Notes under the pieces: model-generated | Seen by the model: only the letters and a program-made list of their open reading frames with translations | Told to the model about the DNA's origin: nothing | Databases searched by the model: none | Part shown: piece after piece, positions 1 through 9,091 of the stretch | How the letters are laid out: every line of letters begins with the position of its first letter | Numbering within the stretch: the stretch's first letter is position 1 | Position numbers and translations under genes: made by a program | Assembly (NCBI RefSeq): GCF_000621965.1 | Contig: NZ_KK211375.1 | Coordinates: 1 to 64,000 of the forward strand | From: Methanobrevibacter wolinii SH | Lineage (GTDB): Archaea; Methanobacteriota; Methanobacteria; Methanobacteriales; Methanobacteriaceae | Reading direction: 5' to 3' | Length of the DNA: 64,000 bases

Positions 1-300
1 AGCTACTCATTAAACATATTTAAAAATAAAAATCAATTAAATAAAAATAAAAGATTATTTAAACGATTAAAAAAAGAATTAATCAGTAAACTCATGAATT
101 GGAAACATTACAAACCAATAAGAGGTAAAATCGAAGATTATTTCAAAGTACTTAAAAATTCATTAGAAATGAGAAAAATACACAAATTTACACCAAAATC
201 AGTAGAAAAAACCCTATATTTATATGTATTATTAGGAACAATACTCATACAGAACTCCGATACATCAAAAACAGGCCTACAAAAGCTATCACAAATGTGA
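1..300 (+). CDS. transposase, C-terminal part (5' end outside window)
   Basis: The frame is open from the first base to a TGA at 298-300, so only about 99 C-terminal residues are visible. The stretch is Lys-rich and contains RGKIEDYFKVLKNSLEMRK, which resembles the region around and after the last catalytic Glu of DDE transposases of the IS4/IS1182 type (…R..IE..FK.LK…). No inverted repeat could be defined just after the stop, so the right end of the element is unknown. The gene stops right where an acyltransferase reading frame begins in mid-domain, which suggests that the element inserted into or deleted part of that gene. The family assignment comes from motif resemblance only. Confidence 0.6.
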   Translation, partial: SYSLNIFKNKNQLNKNKRLFKRLKKELISKLMNWKHYKPIRGKIEDYFKVLKNSLEMRKIHKFTPKSVEKTLYLYVLLGTILIQNSDTSKTGLQKLSQM

Positions 301-301
301 A

Positions 302-1072
302 AAATTCAGGCCCCTAAATCTTTTACTATATAAAATATTTGCATCAAAACCTGGGGATTGGAAATATTTTTGGTTTGTACCTATGATTTTGACTGTATAT
401 CTCATAATTTTTATTTTAAATAAATTAAATTCATATAATAAAAATACTTTTAAAGGTTTTTTAATTTTAAGTATACTAATAATATTATTAAAAGAAGTTA
501 ATTTATTTAATTTTAATAATCAAATAAATCTGGTAAGATATTTGTTCTTTTCAATATTTGCTATATTTGGTTACTATTTAGTAAATACGGATTTTTTGAA
601 TTTTAAACTCTTTAAAAAGTTTAAAATTAATTCTAGGGTAATGGTTTTCATAACTGGAATTTTAATTATTTCATTATATGCTTGTGTGTTATTAACAAAT
701 GTAAGATTAACTAACCAATTTAATAAGTTTAATGCAATAAGTCAATTTAGTATTTTAAATATACTATTAGTATCTAGTGTCATGTTATTCTTTAGATATA
801 TAGATGAAAGTAATATTCTATCAAATAATTATTTAATTAAAGGTTTTAAATTAAAAGAACTGATTTTATCTATTAGTTCTTGTAGTTATGGAATTTATTT
901 ATCTCATATGATAATACTTCTTTCATTAGGATATTTCTTAGATCCACTTTTAGCTATTAAACCTTCTGTAGTTTTAACATTAAAATTAATATTGACTTGT
1001 ATTATATCTTGGTTATTAATATTGATTTTGGGTAAAATTCATTATTTAAATAAATTAATAGGGAAATCTTAA
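302..1072 (+). pseudogene. acyltransferase 3 family membrane protein, 5'-truncated
   Basis: The C-terminal two thirds of an OafA/YrhL-type acyltransferase, a multi-pass membrane enzyme that O-acylates surface sugars. The first ATG is at 383, but the same frame is open upstream through at least 302 and already reads as protein there (…YFWFVP…). This matches the WF..…LY segment in the middle of the family. About seven hydrophobic segments follow, with the late family motif SYGIYLSHM near residue 170 counted from ATG 383. Family members are usually about 340-380 aa. The missing N-terminal third holds the catalytic His region. The gene is therefore probably dead, broken by the transposase-bearing element that ends at about 300. 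A shortened expressed form starting at 383 cannot be excluded. Confidence 0.65.
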
Positions 1073-1214
1073 AAATTTAGATAGTTTTTTACTATTTAAA
1101 TTTTAATATTAATTATTTTTAATCATTTTTGTCATTGAAAAGTTATCTAAAATTTTAACATTTGTTTTTAGATTTGAAGTAGATTTATATTAAAATTAAA
1201 TGATTTTAACAAGT

Positions 1215-1679
1215 TTATCTCTTTATTTCTTCATTGTATTTTCTAGAGCAATATTCTATTTCTTTTAATTTTTCTCTGAAATCTTCTTTTTCATCTTCAT
1301 TTAAGAATTTTAATATTTCTTCTTCCCATTTATAATCAATATCTCTAAATTTTTTAGCTATTTTTCTTCCTTTTTTAGTTAATTTAATTATTTTTTCCCT
1401 TCTATTTTCTTTGTTTTCTTCTCTTTCAATAATTTCATTTTCTTCCATTTTTAATAATGCTCTTGCAACAGTTCCTTCTGTAACTCCATGTACTTTCGCT
1501 ATTTTTATTTGTGTATTATCTTTGTTTTCTTCATGGTAAAGGTACATTAAATATGGAAATTGTCCAAAATTAATATCTTCATCTTTTAAAGCATGTTTTA
1601 AATATATGGAATGGTTTCTATGTATAGCATCAAAAATACCTGGTACTCCAATTTCTAGTTTTTTATCTATATTTACCAT
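1215..1679 (-). CDS. MarR family transcriptional regulator
   Basis: A 154-residue winged-helix protein. Residues ~25-55 form the dimerisation helix and ~55-115 the HTH and wing (TQIKIAKVHGVTEGTVARAL, then EENKENRREKIIKLTKKG). A charged helical tail follows. The length is normal for MarR. The start is supported by an AGGGA site just upstream. It lies 222 bp downstream of, and on the same strand as, a MATE exporter, the usual partner of drug-responsive MarR repressors. Its own promoter carries an 11-bp inverted repeat (1701-1759), which fits autoregulation. The ligand is unknown. Confidence 0.9.
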   Translation of the reverse strand: MVNIDKKLEIGVPGIFDAIHRNHSIYLKHALKDEDINFGQFPYLMYLYHEENKDNTQIKIAKVHGVTEGTVARALLKMEENEIIEREENKENRREKIIKLTKKGRKIAKKFRDIDYKWEEEILKFLNEDEKEDFREKLKEIEYCSRKYNEEIKR

Positions 1680-1700
1680 TTTTTCCCTCTTAATTTTATT

Positions 1701-1759
1701 ATAACTTATAACATATAACTTATTACTTATAATTGATTTTCTTATAAGTTATAAGTTAT
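1701..1759. promoter_or_regulatory. candidate MarR operator at its own promoter
   Basis: ATAACTTATAA at 1701-1711 is repeated as a perfect inverted arm TTATAAGTTAT at 1749-1759. A further half-match lies between them (ATATAACTTAT). The pair sits 20-80 bp upstream of the marR start, where the promoter should be. The arm TTATAAGTTAT recurs exactly at 3313-3323, between the promoter and ribosome site of the MATE gene. The word is AT-only except for one G, so chance matches are possible in this genome. Confidence 0.45.
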
Positions 1760-1901
1760 TTTTTATTTTTTTATTGAAGATGGTTTATTATTAGTATTGT
1801 TTAATTAAAAATCCAAATGAGATTATGTTTGGAATATTAATATTTAATTTAAAATTAAAAATTTTAATAAATATTGGATTTTAAGGTTTTAATATATTAT
1901 T

Positions 1902-3299
1902 TTAATTCGCTTTTTCTGGTGTTTGTTTGAATTTTCCAAGTTTATATAATCTTTTAACATATAATTTTATTGCAATAAATGCAATAATAGATCCTACAAT
2001 ATCTCCTATTACAATACCCCAGTAAACTCCTATTGCTCCAGCACTAAGTACAAATGCTGCAATTGCACAGAAAATAACATCAAGTATTAAACTTCTATTA
2101 GTTGTTAATATTAAGGAATGAGTTCCTTTACCTAATGCTTGGAATACATTTGATGCAACTACTCCTAATGGTACTGGTAAGATGTATAATACCATAATCT
2201 GTAAGAATTGTGAAATTAATGGTGCTAAATTTGCACTTGATGATGAGTATGAGAAGAGATATGCTAATTGGTATGAAAATATATAGAATATTGCTGCTAT
2301 TATTATACTTGCTATAAATCCAATTTTTGCACTGTAATTTATTGTTGTATTTAGTTTTTCATAGTCTCTTTCACCATATGCAACACCTGCTACAGTAATA
2401 GCTGCTGTTCCAATACCAATTGCAGGCATTATTCCTATTTGCACTAATCTCCAACCTGCTGTATATACTGCTACTGCAGTTGTTCCTGCAGCTATTGCAA
2501 GTATTGCATTAATAAGTATTGCAGTAATAGACATTACTAATTGTTCTATACTTGCTGGTATTCCAACAAGAAGAATCTCTTTATACATATTTTTACTTCT
2601 TTTATAATATTTCATTTCCATTGAACAGTAAGTATCTTTCTTAATTTTAACCCAATATAAAAATTGTATAAGTCCTACTGTACCAGATAATACTGTTGCT
2701 ATAGCTGCTCCTGCAACACCTAAATTTAATATGTAAATAAATATTGGATCTAAAATTATATTTAATACTGCAGTTACTATAAGTGGTATTGTTGATCTTT
2801 TAACATCACCTTCTCCTCTAAATATACCACCAAATAATGCAGGAAGTGTAAATGAGTAAGTACCAATTACAATTATTATACCATATTCCATTGCAAAATT
2901 AATAACTTCTTTTGCACCCATTGCAATAAGTATAGGTTTTAAAAATATTATTAATGCTACTGTTAAAAGTATTGTAATGATTATACCAATAATTATTGAG
3001 TGAATACTTGCATTACTTGCTTTTTCGTGTTTTTTAGCTCCAATGAATCTTGAAATAAGTGAATTTGCACCTGCACCAATACCTACTCCAAGACCTACTA
3101 CTATTAAAAATAATGGTGTTACAAAACCTAATGCTGCAAGAGGGTTTGAACCTAAACCTGCTACCCATATACTATCAATAACATTGTTTGAACTCATAAG
3201 TAACATACTTAAAATCATTGGTAATGCTAACTTTCTTATTGCTCGTTTAGGATCTCCTCTAATTAATTTAATTCTTTCATTGTCTGTTTCATTTACCAT
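1902..3299 (-). CDS. MATE family efflux transporter
   Basis: A 465-residue protein with about 12 hydrophobic segments arranged as two six-helix halves, the standard MATE architecture and length. The N-terminal half opens with KRAIRKLALPMILSMLL. The conserved features at the helix 1-2 turn (NVIDSIWVAGLGSNPLAALG) and in the loop RFIGAKKHEKA are present. It exports organic cations or other toxic compounds in exchange for Na+ or H+ across the cytoplasmic membrane. A strong AAGGAGG ribosome site precedes the ATG. The marR gene lies immediately downstream, so the exporter is probably induced by a toxic ligand. The substrate cannot be told from sequence. Confidence 0.92.
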   Translation of the reverse strand: MVNETDNERIKLIRGDPKRAIRKLALPMILSMLLMSSNNVIDSIWVAGLGSNPLAALGFVTPLFLIVVGLGVGIGAGANSLISRFIGAKKHEKASNASIHSIIIGIIITILLTVALIIFLKPILIAMGAKEVINFAMEYGIIIVIGTYSFTLPALFGGIFRGEGDVKRSTIPLIVTAVLNIILDPIFIYILNLGVAGAAIATVLSGTVGLIQFLYWVKIKKDTYCSMEMKYYKRSKNMYKEILLVGIPASIEQLVMSITAILINAILAIAAGTTAVAVYTAGWRLVQIGIMPAIGIGTAAITVAGVAYGERDYEKLNTTINYSAKIGFIASIIIAAIFYIFSYQLAYLFSYSSSSANLAPLISQFLQIMVLYILPVPLGVVASNVFQALGKGTHSLILTTNRSLILDVIFCAIAAFVLSAGAIGVYWGIVIGDIVGSIIAFIAIKLYVKRLYKLGKFKQTPEKAN

Positions 3300-3356
3300 T
3301 TTACGCCTCCTTTTATAAGTTATTTTAAATATTATATTATTCTATTAATATCAATT

Positions 3357-3389
3357 ATTGCATATGCAATACTTGTATATGCAAGTATT
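3357..3389. promoter_or_regulatory. two overlapping palindromes upstream of the MATE gene
   Basis: ATTGCATATGCAAT (3357-3370) is a perfect 14-bp palindrome. It overlaps a 22-bp palindrome at 3368-3389 (AATACTTG…CAAGTATT) with one mismatched pair. Both share a TTGyATATGCAA core, and their centres are 15 bp apart, 60-80 bp before the MATE start codon. This looks like a double operator for a dimeric repressor, presumably the neighbouring MarR. Which repressor binds is inference. Confidence 0.55.
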
Positions 3390-3432
3390 TTAATATAATA
3401 ATTTGATAGTATATAAATATTTTGTAAATTTT

Positions 3433-3539
3433 GGCTCTGTTGAAAACCTATTTTATTTAAATATTTAACTCTTTAAAAATCATTTATAGTTAAAATAAAT
3501 TTAAATTTTATATGAAAATTAGAAGATTTCAACATGACC
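3433..3539. mobile_element. MITE-like element, ~107 bp
   Basis: The left end GGCTCTGTTGAAAAC and right end GATTTCAACATGACC are imperfect inverted repeats (11 of 15 positions), with a core of TGTTGAAA. The interior is non-coding and AT-rich. The same TGTTGAAA-type ends bound two other spacers (11926-12011 and 40371-40467). No transposase is present, so this would be a non-autonomous relic. Target-site duplications could not be recognised. Confidence 0.4.
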
Positions 3540-3654
3540 TAAATTTTATAATAAATTTAAAATTAGTTAAATATGTTAAATAAATATTTATTGACTTTAA
3601 TTTTAAGTAGTGTTTAGAAAAAAGAGTAAAAGAGTAATGAATGATGATTTTAAT

Positions 3655-4560
3655 TTATTTTTTAAGATAATAATATAATATAGCTTTTTGTGCATGTAAT
3701 CTGTTTTCAGCTTCATCATATATTACAGACTGTTCACCATCAATTACATCACTAGTAACTTCTTTACCTCTTATTGCAGGTAAACAATGCATAAATATTG
3801 CATCATCTTTTGCTAATTTCATAAGATTACTATTAACTTGATATTTTATAAAATCATTATTTCTTTTTTCAGCTTCTTTTTCATCACCCATACTAACCCA
3901 TACATCAGTATATACTGCATCTGCATCTTTCAATGCAATTTTAAGGTCAGAAGTTATAATGATTTCACTTCCTGTTTTTTTAGCTATTTCTTTTCCTTTT
4001 CTTACAATATCTTCTTTAGGTTCATAACCTTTAGGACAAGCTATTGCAAAGTCCATACCTAAACATGCACATATAAGTAAAAGGGAATTAGAAACATTAT
4101 TTCCATCACCAATAAAGGTTAATTTTCTATTAAAATCACCTTTATGCTCATATATTGTTAACATATCAGCAAATGCTTGGCAAGGATGTTCGATATCAGT
4201 TAAACCATTTATTACAGGAATATCTGCTTCTTTAGCAAATTCAACTACATCTTCATGTTTATTAGCTCTTATCATTATTGCATCAACAAATCTACTTAAT
4301 ACTTTTGCTGTATCTTTTATAGGTTCTCCTCTTCCAAGTTGTATATCATTTGTTGATAAAAAGAGTGCTGTTCCACCTAATTCATACATTCCTACTTCAA
4401 AGGAAACTCTTGTTCTTGTTGATGATTTTTGAAAAATCATTGCTAATTTTTGGTCTTTTAATGGTTCTTTTTCTATTTTACCATTTTTAAAATCATTAGC
4501 TAATTTGATAATATCTAATACATCATCTTTAACATCACATACTGATAAAAGACTATTCAT
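3655..4560 (-). CDS. argF: ornithine carbamoyltransferase
   Basis: Transfers the carbamoyl group to ornithine to give citrulline, the sixth step of arginine synthesis; cytosolic trimer. The full 301-residue length is typical. The carbamoyl-phosphate loop STRTR is at residues 47-51, HPCQ at 125-128, the ornithine-binding SMGDE at 223-227 and HCLP at 258-261. The SMG motif separates it from aspartate carbamoyltransferase. It stands alone on the minus strand, with purD upstream on the same strand but 223 bp away. Confidence 0.97.
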   Translation of the reverse strand: MNSLLSVCDVKDDVLDIIKLANDFKNGKIEKEPLKDQKLAMIFQKSSTRTRVSFEVGMYELGGTALFLSTNDIQLGRGEPIKDTAKVLSRFVDAIMIRANKHEDVVEFAKEADIPVINGLTDIEHPCQAFADMLTIYEHKGDFNRKLTFIGDGNNVSNSLLLICACLGMDFAIACPKGYEPKEDIVRKGKEIAKKTGSEIIITSDLKIALKDADAVYTDVWVSMGDEKEAEKRNNDFIKYQVNSNLMKLAKDDAIFMHCLPAIRGKEVTSDVIDGEQSVIYDEAENRLHAQKAILYYYLKK

Positions 4561-4783
4561 GTCATTACTCCAATAAATTAATAATTATAATAAAGAATAA
4601 TATATGTTTTTTATAGTTATAAAAGCTTTTCTAATAAACTTAGTTTTATTTTTAAAAAAAATTTATTTTAAAATACTTTATTTATTCTTAATTAGTTAAT
4701 TAATTATTTTTAATTTAAATAAATAATTTTTAACATTTAAAATTAAATTTTATCATAGAAAAATATATAGATTTTAATAAAAT

Positions 4784-6097
4784 CTAATTATTTCTAATTT
4801 CATTCATGTGGTTAACACGTTTTTCTACAAGTGCATCTGTACCTACATCTCTTCTATGATAAACATTACCTTTAACATATTTACATGCTTCTTCAGCTAT
4901 TTTTTCTGCTTCAGATATGTTTTCTCCTTGAGCAACAATTCCTAAAGCTCTAGAACCACTAAGTTTAATTTCTCCATTTTCTTCTGATACTGAAGCATAA
5001 AATACTTTAGCTCCTAATTCGTTTATTTTATCTTCATCAACTTCAATGCTTTCTCCAGCATATTTAGTATTTGGATATCCATCAGGTACTATATATTTAC
5101 ATACACTAGCAAGGTCTTTAAATTCAACTTTATCTAAAGTTCCATCAACAATAGCTTTACATACATCAATCATTTTAGTATCCATTAAAGGAAGAACATT
5201 CATTGCTTCAGGATCTCCAAACCTTGCATTAAATTCAATTAAACGTGGTCCTTCATTTGATAACATGAATTGACCATATAATATTCCTTTATAAGGTTTA
5301 GCTTCTTTTGCAATTGCTTTTATAACTTTTTTCATTATTTCTACTGATTCATCATAATCTGATTGACTTAAAAATGGTAGGAGTCCACCTTTATCAGAAT
5401 ATGAACCCATACCTCCAGTAATTGCACCTTGATCTCCTTCAAATGCATGTGGGTGATCTTGAGCAGCAGGCATAGGTGCTAAATGTTCACCATCACAGAA
5501 AGCTTGAATGGTGTATTCTTCTCCAATTACACGTTCTTCAATAATTACTTGTGCAAATCCACCCATTACATTATCAATTACTTCTGAAGCATATTCTTTT
5601 GCTTCTTCATTATTTTTTAAGTGGTCACCTACAATTTTTACTCCTTTTCCTCCAGTTAAACCTACTGGTTTTACTACGACTTGTTTATCATAAGAATCAA
5701 GGAATTCATTAAGGTCTTTAGTATTATCAAATACTTTATAAGTTAAAGATCCTGGAATATTATATTTTTCAAATAAATTTCTCATAAATGATTTATCAGT
5801 TTCAATTCTTGCAGCACTTTGACATGGACCTACACATTTTACTCCAACTTCCTCAAGTTTATCTACAATACCTTTTCCAAGTGGAGATTCTGGACCAATA
5901 ACTGCAATTTCAATATTATTTTCTTTTGCAAAGTCTGCAACTTTATCTAAATCTCCTTCATCTCCTATAGTGTATTTAGAAATTTTACTTATTCCTGGAT
6001 TTTTTTTACTAATATAAGTATATAAATCTACATCATCTTTTAATGAATCACAAATTGCATTTTCTCTAGCACCTGCACCAACTACTAAAACTTTCAT
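4784..6097 (-). CDS. purD: phosphoribosylamine-glycine ligase
   Basis: An ATP-grasp enzyme that makes glycinamide ribonucleotide, step two of purine synthesis. The 437-residue protein begins with a Rossmann-like N domain ([15 protein letters not shown]). The ATP-grasp core contains [16 protein letters not shown] (about residues 140-155), [10 protein letters not shown] and the metal and substrate segment [19 protein letters not shown]. The length fits PurD without fusion to PurM or PurN. A GGTGAAA ribosome site sits before the ATG. It is divergent from ilvB across a 306-bp spacer. Confidence 0.97.
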   Translation of the reverse strand: MKVLVVGAGARENAICDSLKDDVDLYTYISKKNPGISKISKYTIGDEGDLDKVADFAKENNIEIAVIGPESPLGKGIVDKLEEVGVKCVGPCQSAARIETDKSFMRNLFEKYNIPGSLTYKVFDNTKDLNEFLDSYDKQVVVKPVGLTGGKGVKIVGDHLKNNEEAKEYASEVIDNVMGGFAQVIIEERVIGEEYTIQAFCDGEHLAPMPAAQDHPHAFEGDQGAITGGMGSYSDKGGLLPFLSQSDYDESVEIMKKVIKAIAKEAKPYKGILYGQFMLSNEGPRLIEFNARFGDPEAMNVLPLMDTKMIDVCKAIVDGTLDKVEFKDLASVCKYIVPDGYPNTKYAGESIEVDEDKINELGAKVFYASVSEENGEIKLSGSRALGIVAQGENISEAEKIAEEACKYVKGNVYHRRDVGTDALVEKRVNHMNEIRNN

Positions 6098-6403
6098 AAT
6101 TTCACCTTTTATAAAAATATGATTTAAATAAATTATAATTATTAAAGTTTATATAAATCTTTAAATATAATATTATTGTATTTTAGTAAATGAATAAATG
6201 AAATTGTAAATTAGTATTACTAATTCTTTTTAAAAATTTAGATAAAAATTTTAGGAATTATTTAATATTTATTTTAAATAAGCCTATATTTAAAATTAAA
6301 TAAGTTTTATACTTTATTTTTCTTTATATAAATTTATAAAGATTATTATCATGAATTATATATTATAAATAAGAATTAGTAATTATTTAAAAAAGGTGAT
6401 TGA
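6098..6403. promoter_or_regulatory. divergent promoter region purD / ilvB
   Basis: A non-coding spacer holding promoters in both directions. A TATA-like TTTATATAAATTT lies at about 6323-6335, 70-80 bp before ilvB. An inverted repeat AATTAGT-ATT-ACTAATT lies at 6209-6225, and a related half-word TTAGTAATT lies close to the ilvB start (about 6375). This could be an operator, but no regulator is identified. Confidence 0.4.
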
Positions 6404-8104
6404 ATGAAGGGCGGAGAAGCTATTATAAAAGCTCTAAAAGAACAAGGTGTAGATACTATATTTGGTTATCCTGGTGGAACTGTTATACCATTTTATGATT
6501 CATTGTATGATGATGATTTAAACCATATATTAGTACGTCATGAACAATGTGCTGCACATGCTGCAGAAGGATATGCTAGGGCTTCTGGTAAAGTGGGTGT
6601 CTGTATAGCTACTTCAGGTCCTGGTGCAACTAACCTTATTACAGGTATTGCTAATGCTTATATGGATTCTTCTCCAATTATAGCTTTAACTGGTCAAGTA
6701 TCCTCTAATTTAATTGGAAATGATGCATTTCAAGAAGCAGATATTATGGGAATCTCAATGCCTATTACAAAACATAATTATCAAATTAAAGACATTGATA
6801 GTATTCCATCAATTATTAAATCAAGTTTTAATATAGCTAAAACTGGTCGTCCAGGTCCAGTTCTTATTGATATTCCAAAAGAAATGCAAGAAAATGAATT
6901 AAATAAATATAGTACTTCATTAATTAAAACACCAGGTTATAATCCTACAATTAAAGGAAATATTAAACAAGTTAAAACTGCTTGTAAATTAATTTCTAAA
7001 GCTAAAAATCCTATAATATTAGCTGGTGGAGGAGTAATTATATCTGGTGCTGGTGGTGAATTACAAAAATTTGCAAAAACTATTAAAGCACCTGTTGTAA
7101 CTACTTTAATGGGTAAAGGTGCTGTTCCTGAAGATGAAGATTATTCTCTTGGAATGTTAGGAATGCATGGAAGATTAGTTGCTAATAAAAATATTAATAA
7201 AGCAGATGTTTTAATTGCAATTGGTACTAGATTCTCAGACAGGACTACTGGTAGATTAGATCAATTCTTACCTAATGGTACTAAAGTTATACATATTGAT
7301 ATTGATCCTGCAGAAATTGGTAAAAATGTTGATGTAGATATTCCTATTGTTGGAGATGCTAAAAACATATTAAAAATGTTCAATAATGAATTAAAATCAT
7401 ATAAACCTAATGCTAATGCTATAAATTGGTTTAAAGATTTAGAACTTAAAAAACAAGAATTAATACCTAGAACTAACTATGATGATGTTCCATTAATGCC
7501 ACAAAGAGTTATTAGAGAAATATCTGAAGCATTAACTGATGATTCTGTTGTTACCACTGATGTTGGTCTTCATCAAATGTTTGCTGCACATTATTTCAAT
7601 GTTAATAAACCACGTAAATTCATATCTTCTGGTGGTCTTGGTACTATGGGATTTGGTTTCCCAGCAGCTATTGGTGCAAAAGTTGCATGTGAAGATGACC
7701 CAGTTCTTGCTATTGTTGGTGATGGTGGATTTTTAATGGTTTGTCAAGAACTTGCAACAGTTCGTGAATATGATTTACCAGTTATTGTTACTATTTTAAA
7801 CAATCGTAAATTAGGTATGGTATATCAATGGCAAAGTTTATTATATAATGAACGTTTATCAGAAACTGATCTTGGAAATGTTCCAGACTTTGTTAAATTA
7901 GCAGAAAGTTTCAATATTAATGCTGAAAGAATTACTCAACCAGGTGAAACTAAAAAAGCTGTACAAAAAGCTATTAAAGATAATGAGGCTCTTGTATTAG
8001 ATATTGAAATTAAGAAAAATGAATTCTTACCTATGGTTCCTGCAGGTGCAGGTGTTGAAGAAATTCTTGGTGAATATGAACTTGCTAAAGACTATGAAAA
8101 TTAG
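6404..8104 (+). CDS. ilvB: acetolactate synthase large (catalytic) subunit
   Basis: Condenses two pyruvates, or pyruvate with 2-oxobutyrate, using thiamine diphosphate and FAD, the first step of valine, leucine and isoleucine synthesis. The 566-residue protein has the catalytic Glu at position 47 (VRHEQCAAHAAEGYARASG). The middle FAD/Rossmann domain spans about residues 190-330. The ThDP/Mg motif starts at GDGG (439-442) and continues to NN about 30 residues later. It starts after an AAAGGTGATTGA ribosome site. The small subunit follows after 10 bp, so the two are co-transcribed. Confidence 0.97.
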   Translation: MKGGEAIIKALKEQGVDTIFGYPGGTVIPFYDSLYDDDLNHILVRHEQCAAHAAEGYARASGKVGVCIATSGPGATNLITGIANAYMDSSPIIALTGQVSSNLIGNDAFQEADIMGISMPITKHNYQIKDIDSIPSIIKSSFNIAKTGRPGPVLIDIPKEMQENELNKYSTSLIKTPGYNPTIKGNIKQVKTACKLISKAKNPIILAGGGVIISGAGGELQKFAKTIKAPVVTTLMGKGAVPEDEDYSLGMLGMHGRLVANKNINKADVLIAIGTRFSDRTTGRLDQFLPNGTKVIHIDIDPAEIGKNVDVDIPIVGDAKNILKMFNNELKSYKPNANAINWFKDLELKKQELIPRTNYDDVPLMPQRVIREISEALTDDSVVTTDVGLHQMFAAHYFNVNKPRKFISSGGLGTMGFGFPAAIGAKVACEDDPVLAIVGDGGFLMVCQELATVREYDLPVIVTILNNRKLGMVYQWQSLLYNERLSETDLGNVPDFVKLAESFNINAERITQPGETKKAVQKAIKDNEALVLDIEIKKNEFLPMVPAGAGVEEILGEYELAKDYEN

Positions 8105-8114
8105 AGGGATTAAA

Positions 8115-8609
8115 ATGCTTGAAAATCATACAATATCTACTTTGGTTGAAGATAAACCAGGTGTTTTACAAAAAGTTACAAGTCTTTTTACAAGAAGAGG
8201 ATTTAACATTAGTAGTATTACAGTAGGTGAATCTGAAGTTGAATCTTTAGCTAGAATGGTAATCGTTGTAAAAGCTGATGAAAAAGGTTTAGAACAAGTT
8301 AAAAAACAATTAAATAAATTAATTGATGTTATTAAAGTTAAAGAATTAAAACCTGGAGTATCTGTTAAAAGAGAACTTTGTTTAATTAAAGTTAAAACTA
8401 AAAATGAGAAAGCTAGATCTGAAATCATGCAATATGTCAATATTTTCAGAGGTAAAATTATTGATGTTTGTGATAATAATGTAACAATTGAGATTACTGG
8501 TGCTCCAAGTAAAATTGATGCATTAATTAGATTACTTAAAGGATATGGAATTAAAAAGATTGCTCGTACAGGACCAACTGCTGTATCTAGAGGAATTCAA
8601 CAAAATTAA
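8115..8609 (+). CDS. ilvN: acetolactate synthase small (regulatory) subunit
   Basis: A 164-residue partner of IlvB that confers valine feedback inhibition. An N-terminal ACT domain occupies residues 4-75 (HTISTLVEDKPGVLQKV…FNISSITVGESE), followed by the C-terminal domain that stabilises the holoenzyme. The ATG at 8115 is chosen because an AGAGGGAT ribosome site precedes it and the family begins with this ACT domain. A longer reading of the frame, starting at 8004, would lie inside ilvB and read as noise. The gene ends in a long T-rich tract. Confidence 0.96.
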   Translation: MLENHTISTLVEDKPGVLQKVTSLFTRRGFNISSITVGESEVESLARMVIVVKADEKGLEQVKKQLNKLIDVIKVKELKPGVSVKRELCLIKVKTKNEKARSEIMQYVNIFRGKIIDVCDNNVTIEITGAPSKIDALIRLLKGYGIKKIARTGPTAVSRGIQQN

Positions 8610-8611
8610 TT

Positions 8612-8735
8612 CTTATCTTTTATTTTTTTATTTTTTAGTATTTTTTACTATTTTTTGTGGTTGTTTTTACTATTTTTTAGTATAATTTTTTTTATTGTTT
8701 TTGTGGTTTATTTAGTATTTTTTTAAATATTTTTT
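8612..8735 (+). terminator. T-rich transcription end after ilvBN
   Basis: A run of oligo-T blocks, each 5-8 T long, broken by single A or G bases (TTTTTTACTATTTTTTGTGG and similar). It starts two bases after the ilvN stop. Archaeal RNA polymerase terminates at oligo-U stretches without needing a hairpin, so this is the likely end of the ilvBN transcript. The rest of the spacer, to about 8960, shows nothing distinctive. Confidence 0.6.
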
Positions 8736-8968
8736 CTACAAAATTATTGGAAATATTTACAATAATATTTTAATTTTTTTTACTTATTCTTTTTAAATAA
8801 AATTATTATTCATTCAAAAATTAACATTTATTAATATTATGTTTTTATACTTATGTTTTTTAAACCTTTTATTAACATATCTTTACAAGTGATTAATTTT
8901 TTAAATTTTATTATTGGTATGTTCAATTTATTTATATGGATTAAGTTTATAAGTAATGAAAATAATAC

Positions 8969-9027
8969 TATAAAATAATATTACTGTAACAAAATGTTAG
9001 TTTAATGGGTTTTATTACAATAATATT
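8969..9027 (+). promoter_or_regulatory. ilvC promoter with nested inverted repeats
   Basis: A TATA-like CTATAAAATA begins at 8969. Overlapping and following it are AATATTACTGTAA (8977-8989) and its near-inverse TTACAATAATATT (9015-9027; 11 of 13 pair). A perfect small palindrome TAACA-AAA-TGTTA lies at 8987-8999. The repeats would cover the predicted transcription start about 25 bp after the TATA box. This suggests repression at the start site and a leader of about 95 nt. The regulator is unknown. Confidence 0.45.
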
Positions 9028-9091
9028 TATTTAGATAAAAATTATTTTTTCTAATAATCTTTTTTAAAAATCATTAAAGGAGTTTATTAAC

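Noticed and set aside
8004-8114. N-terminal extension of ilvN inside ilvB
   Set aside because: The extra 37 residues lie in a shifted frame of ilvB, and the ACT domain begins at ATG 8115 with its own ribosome site.
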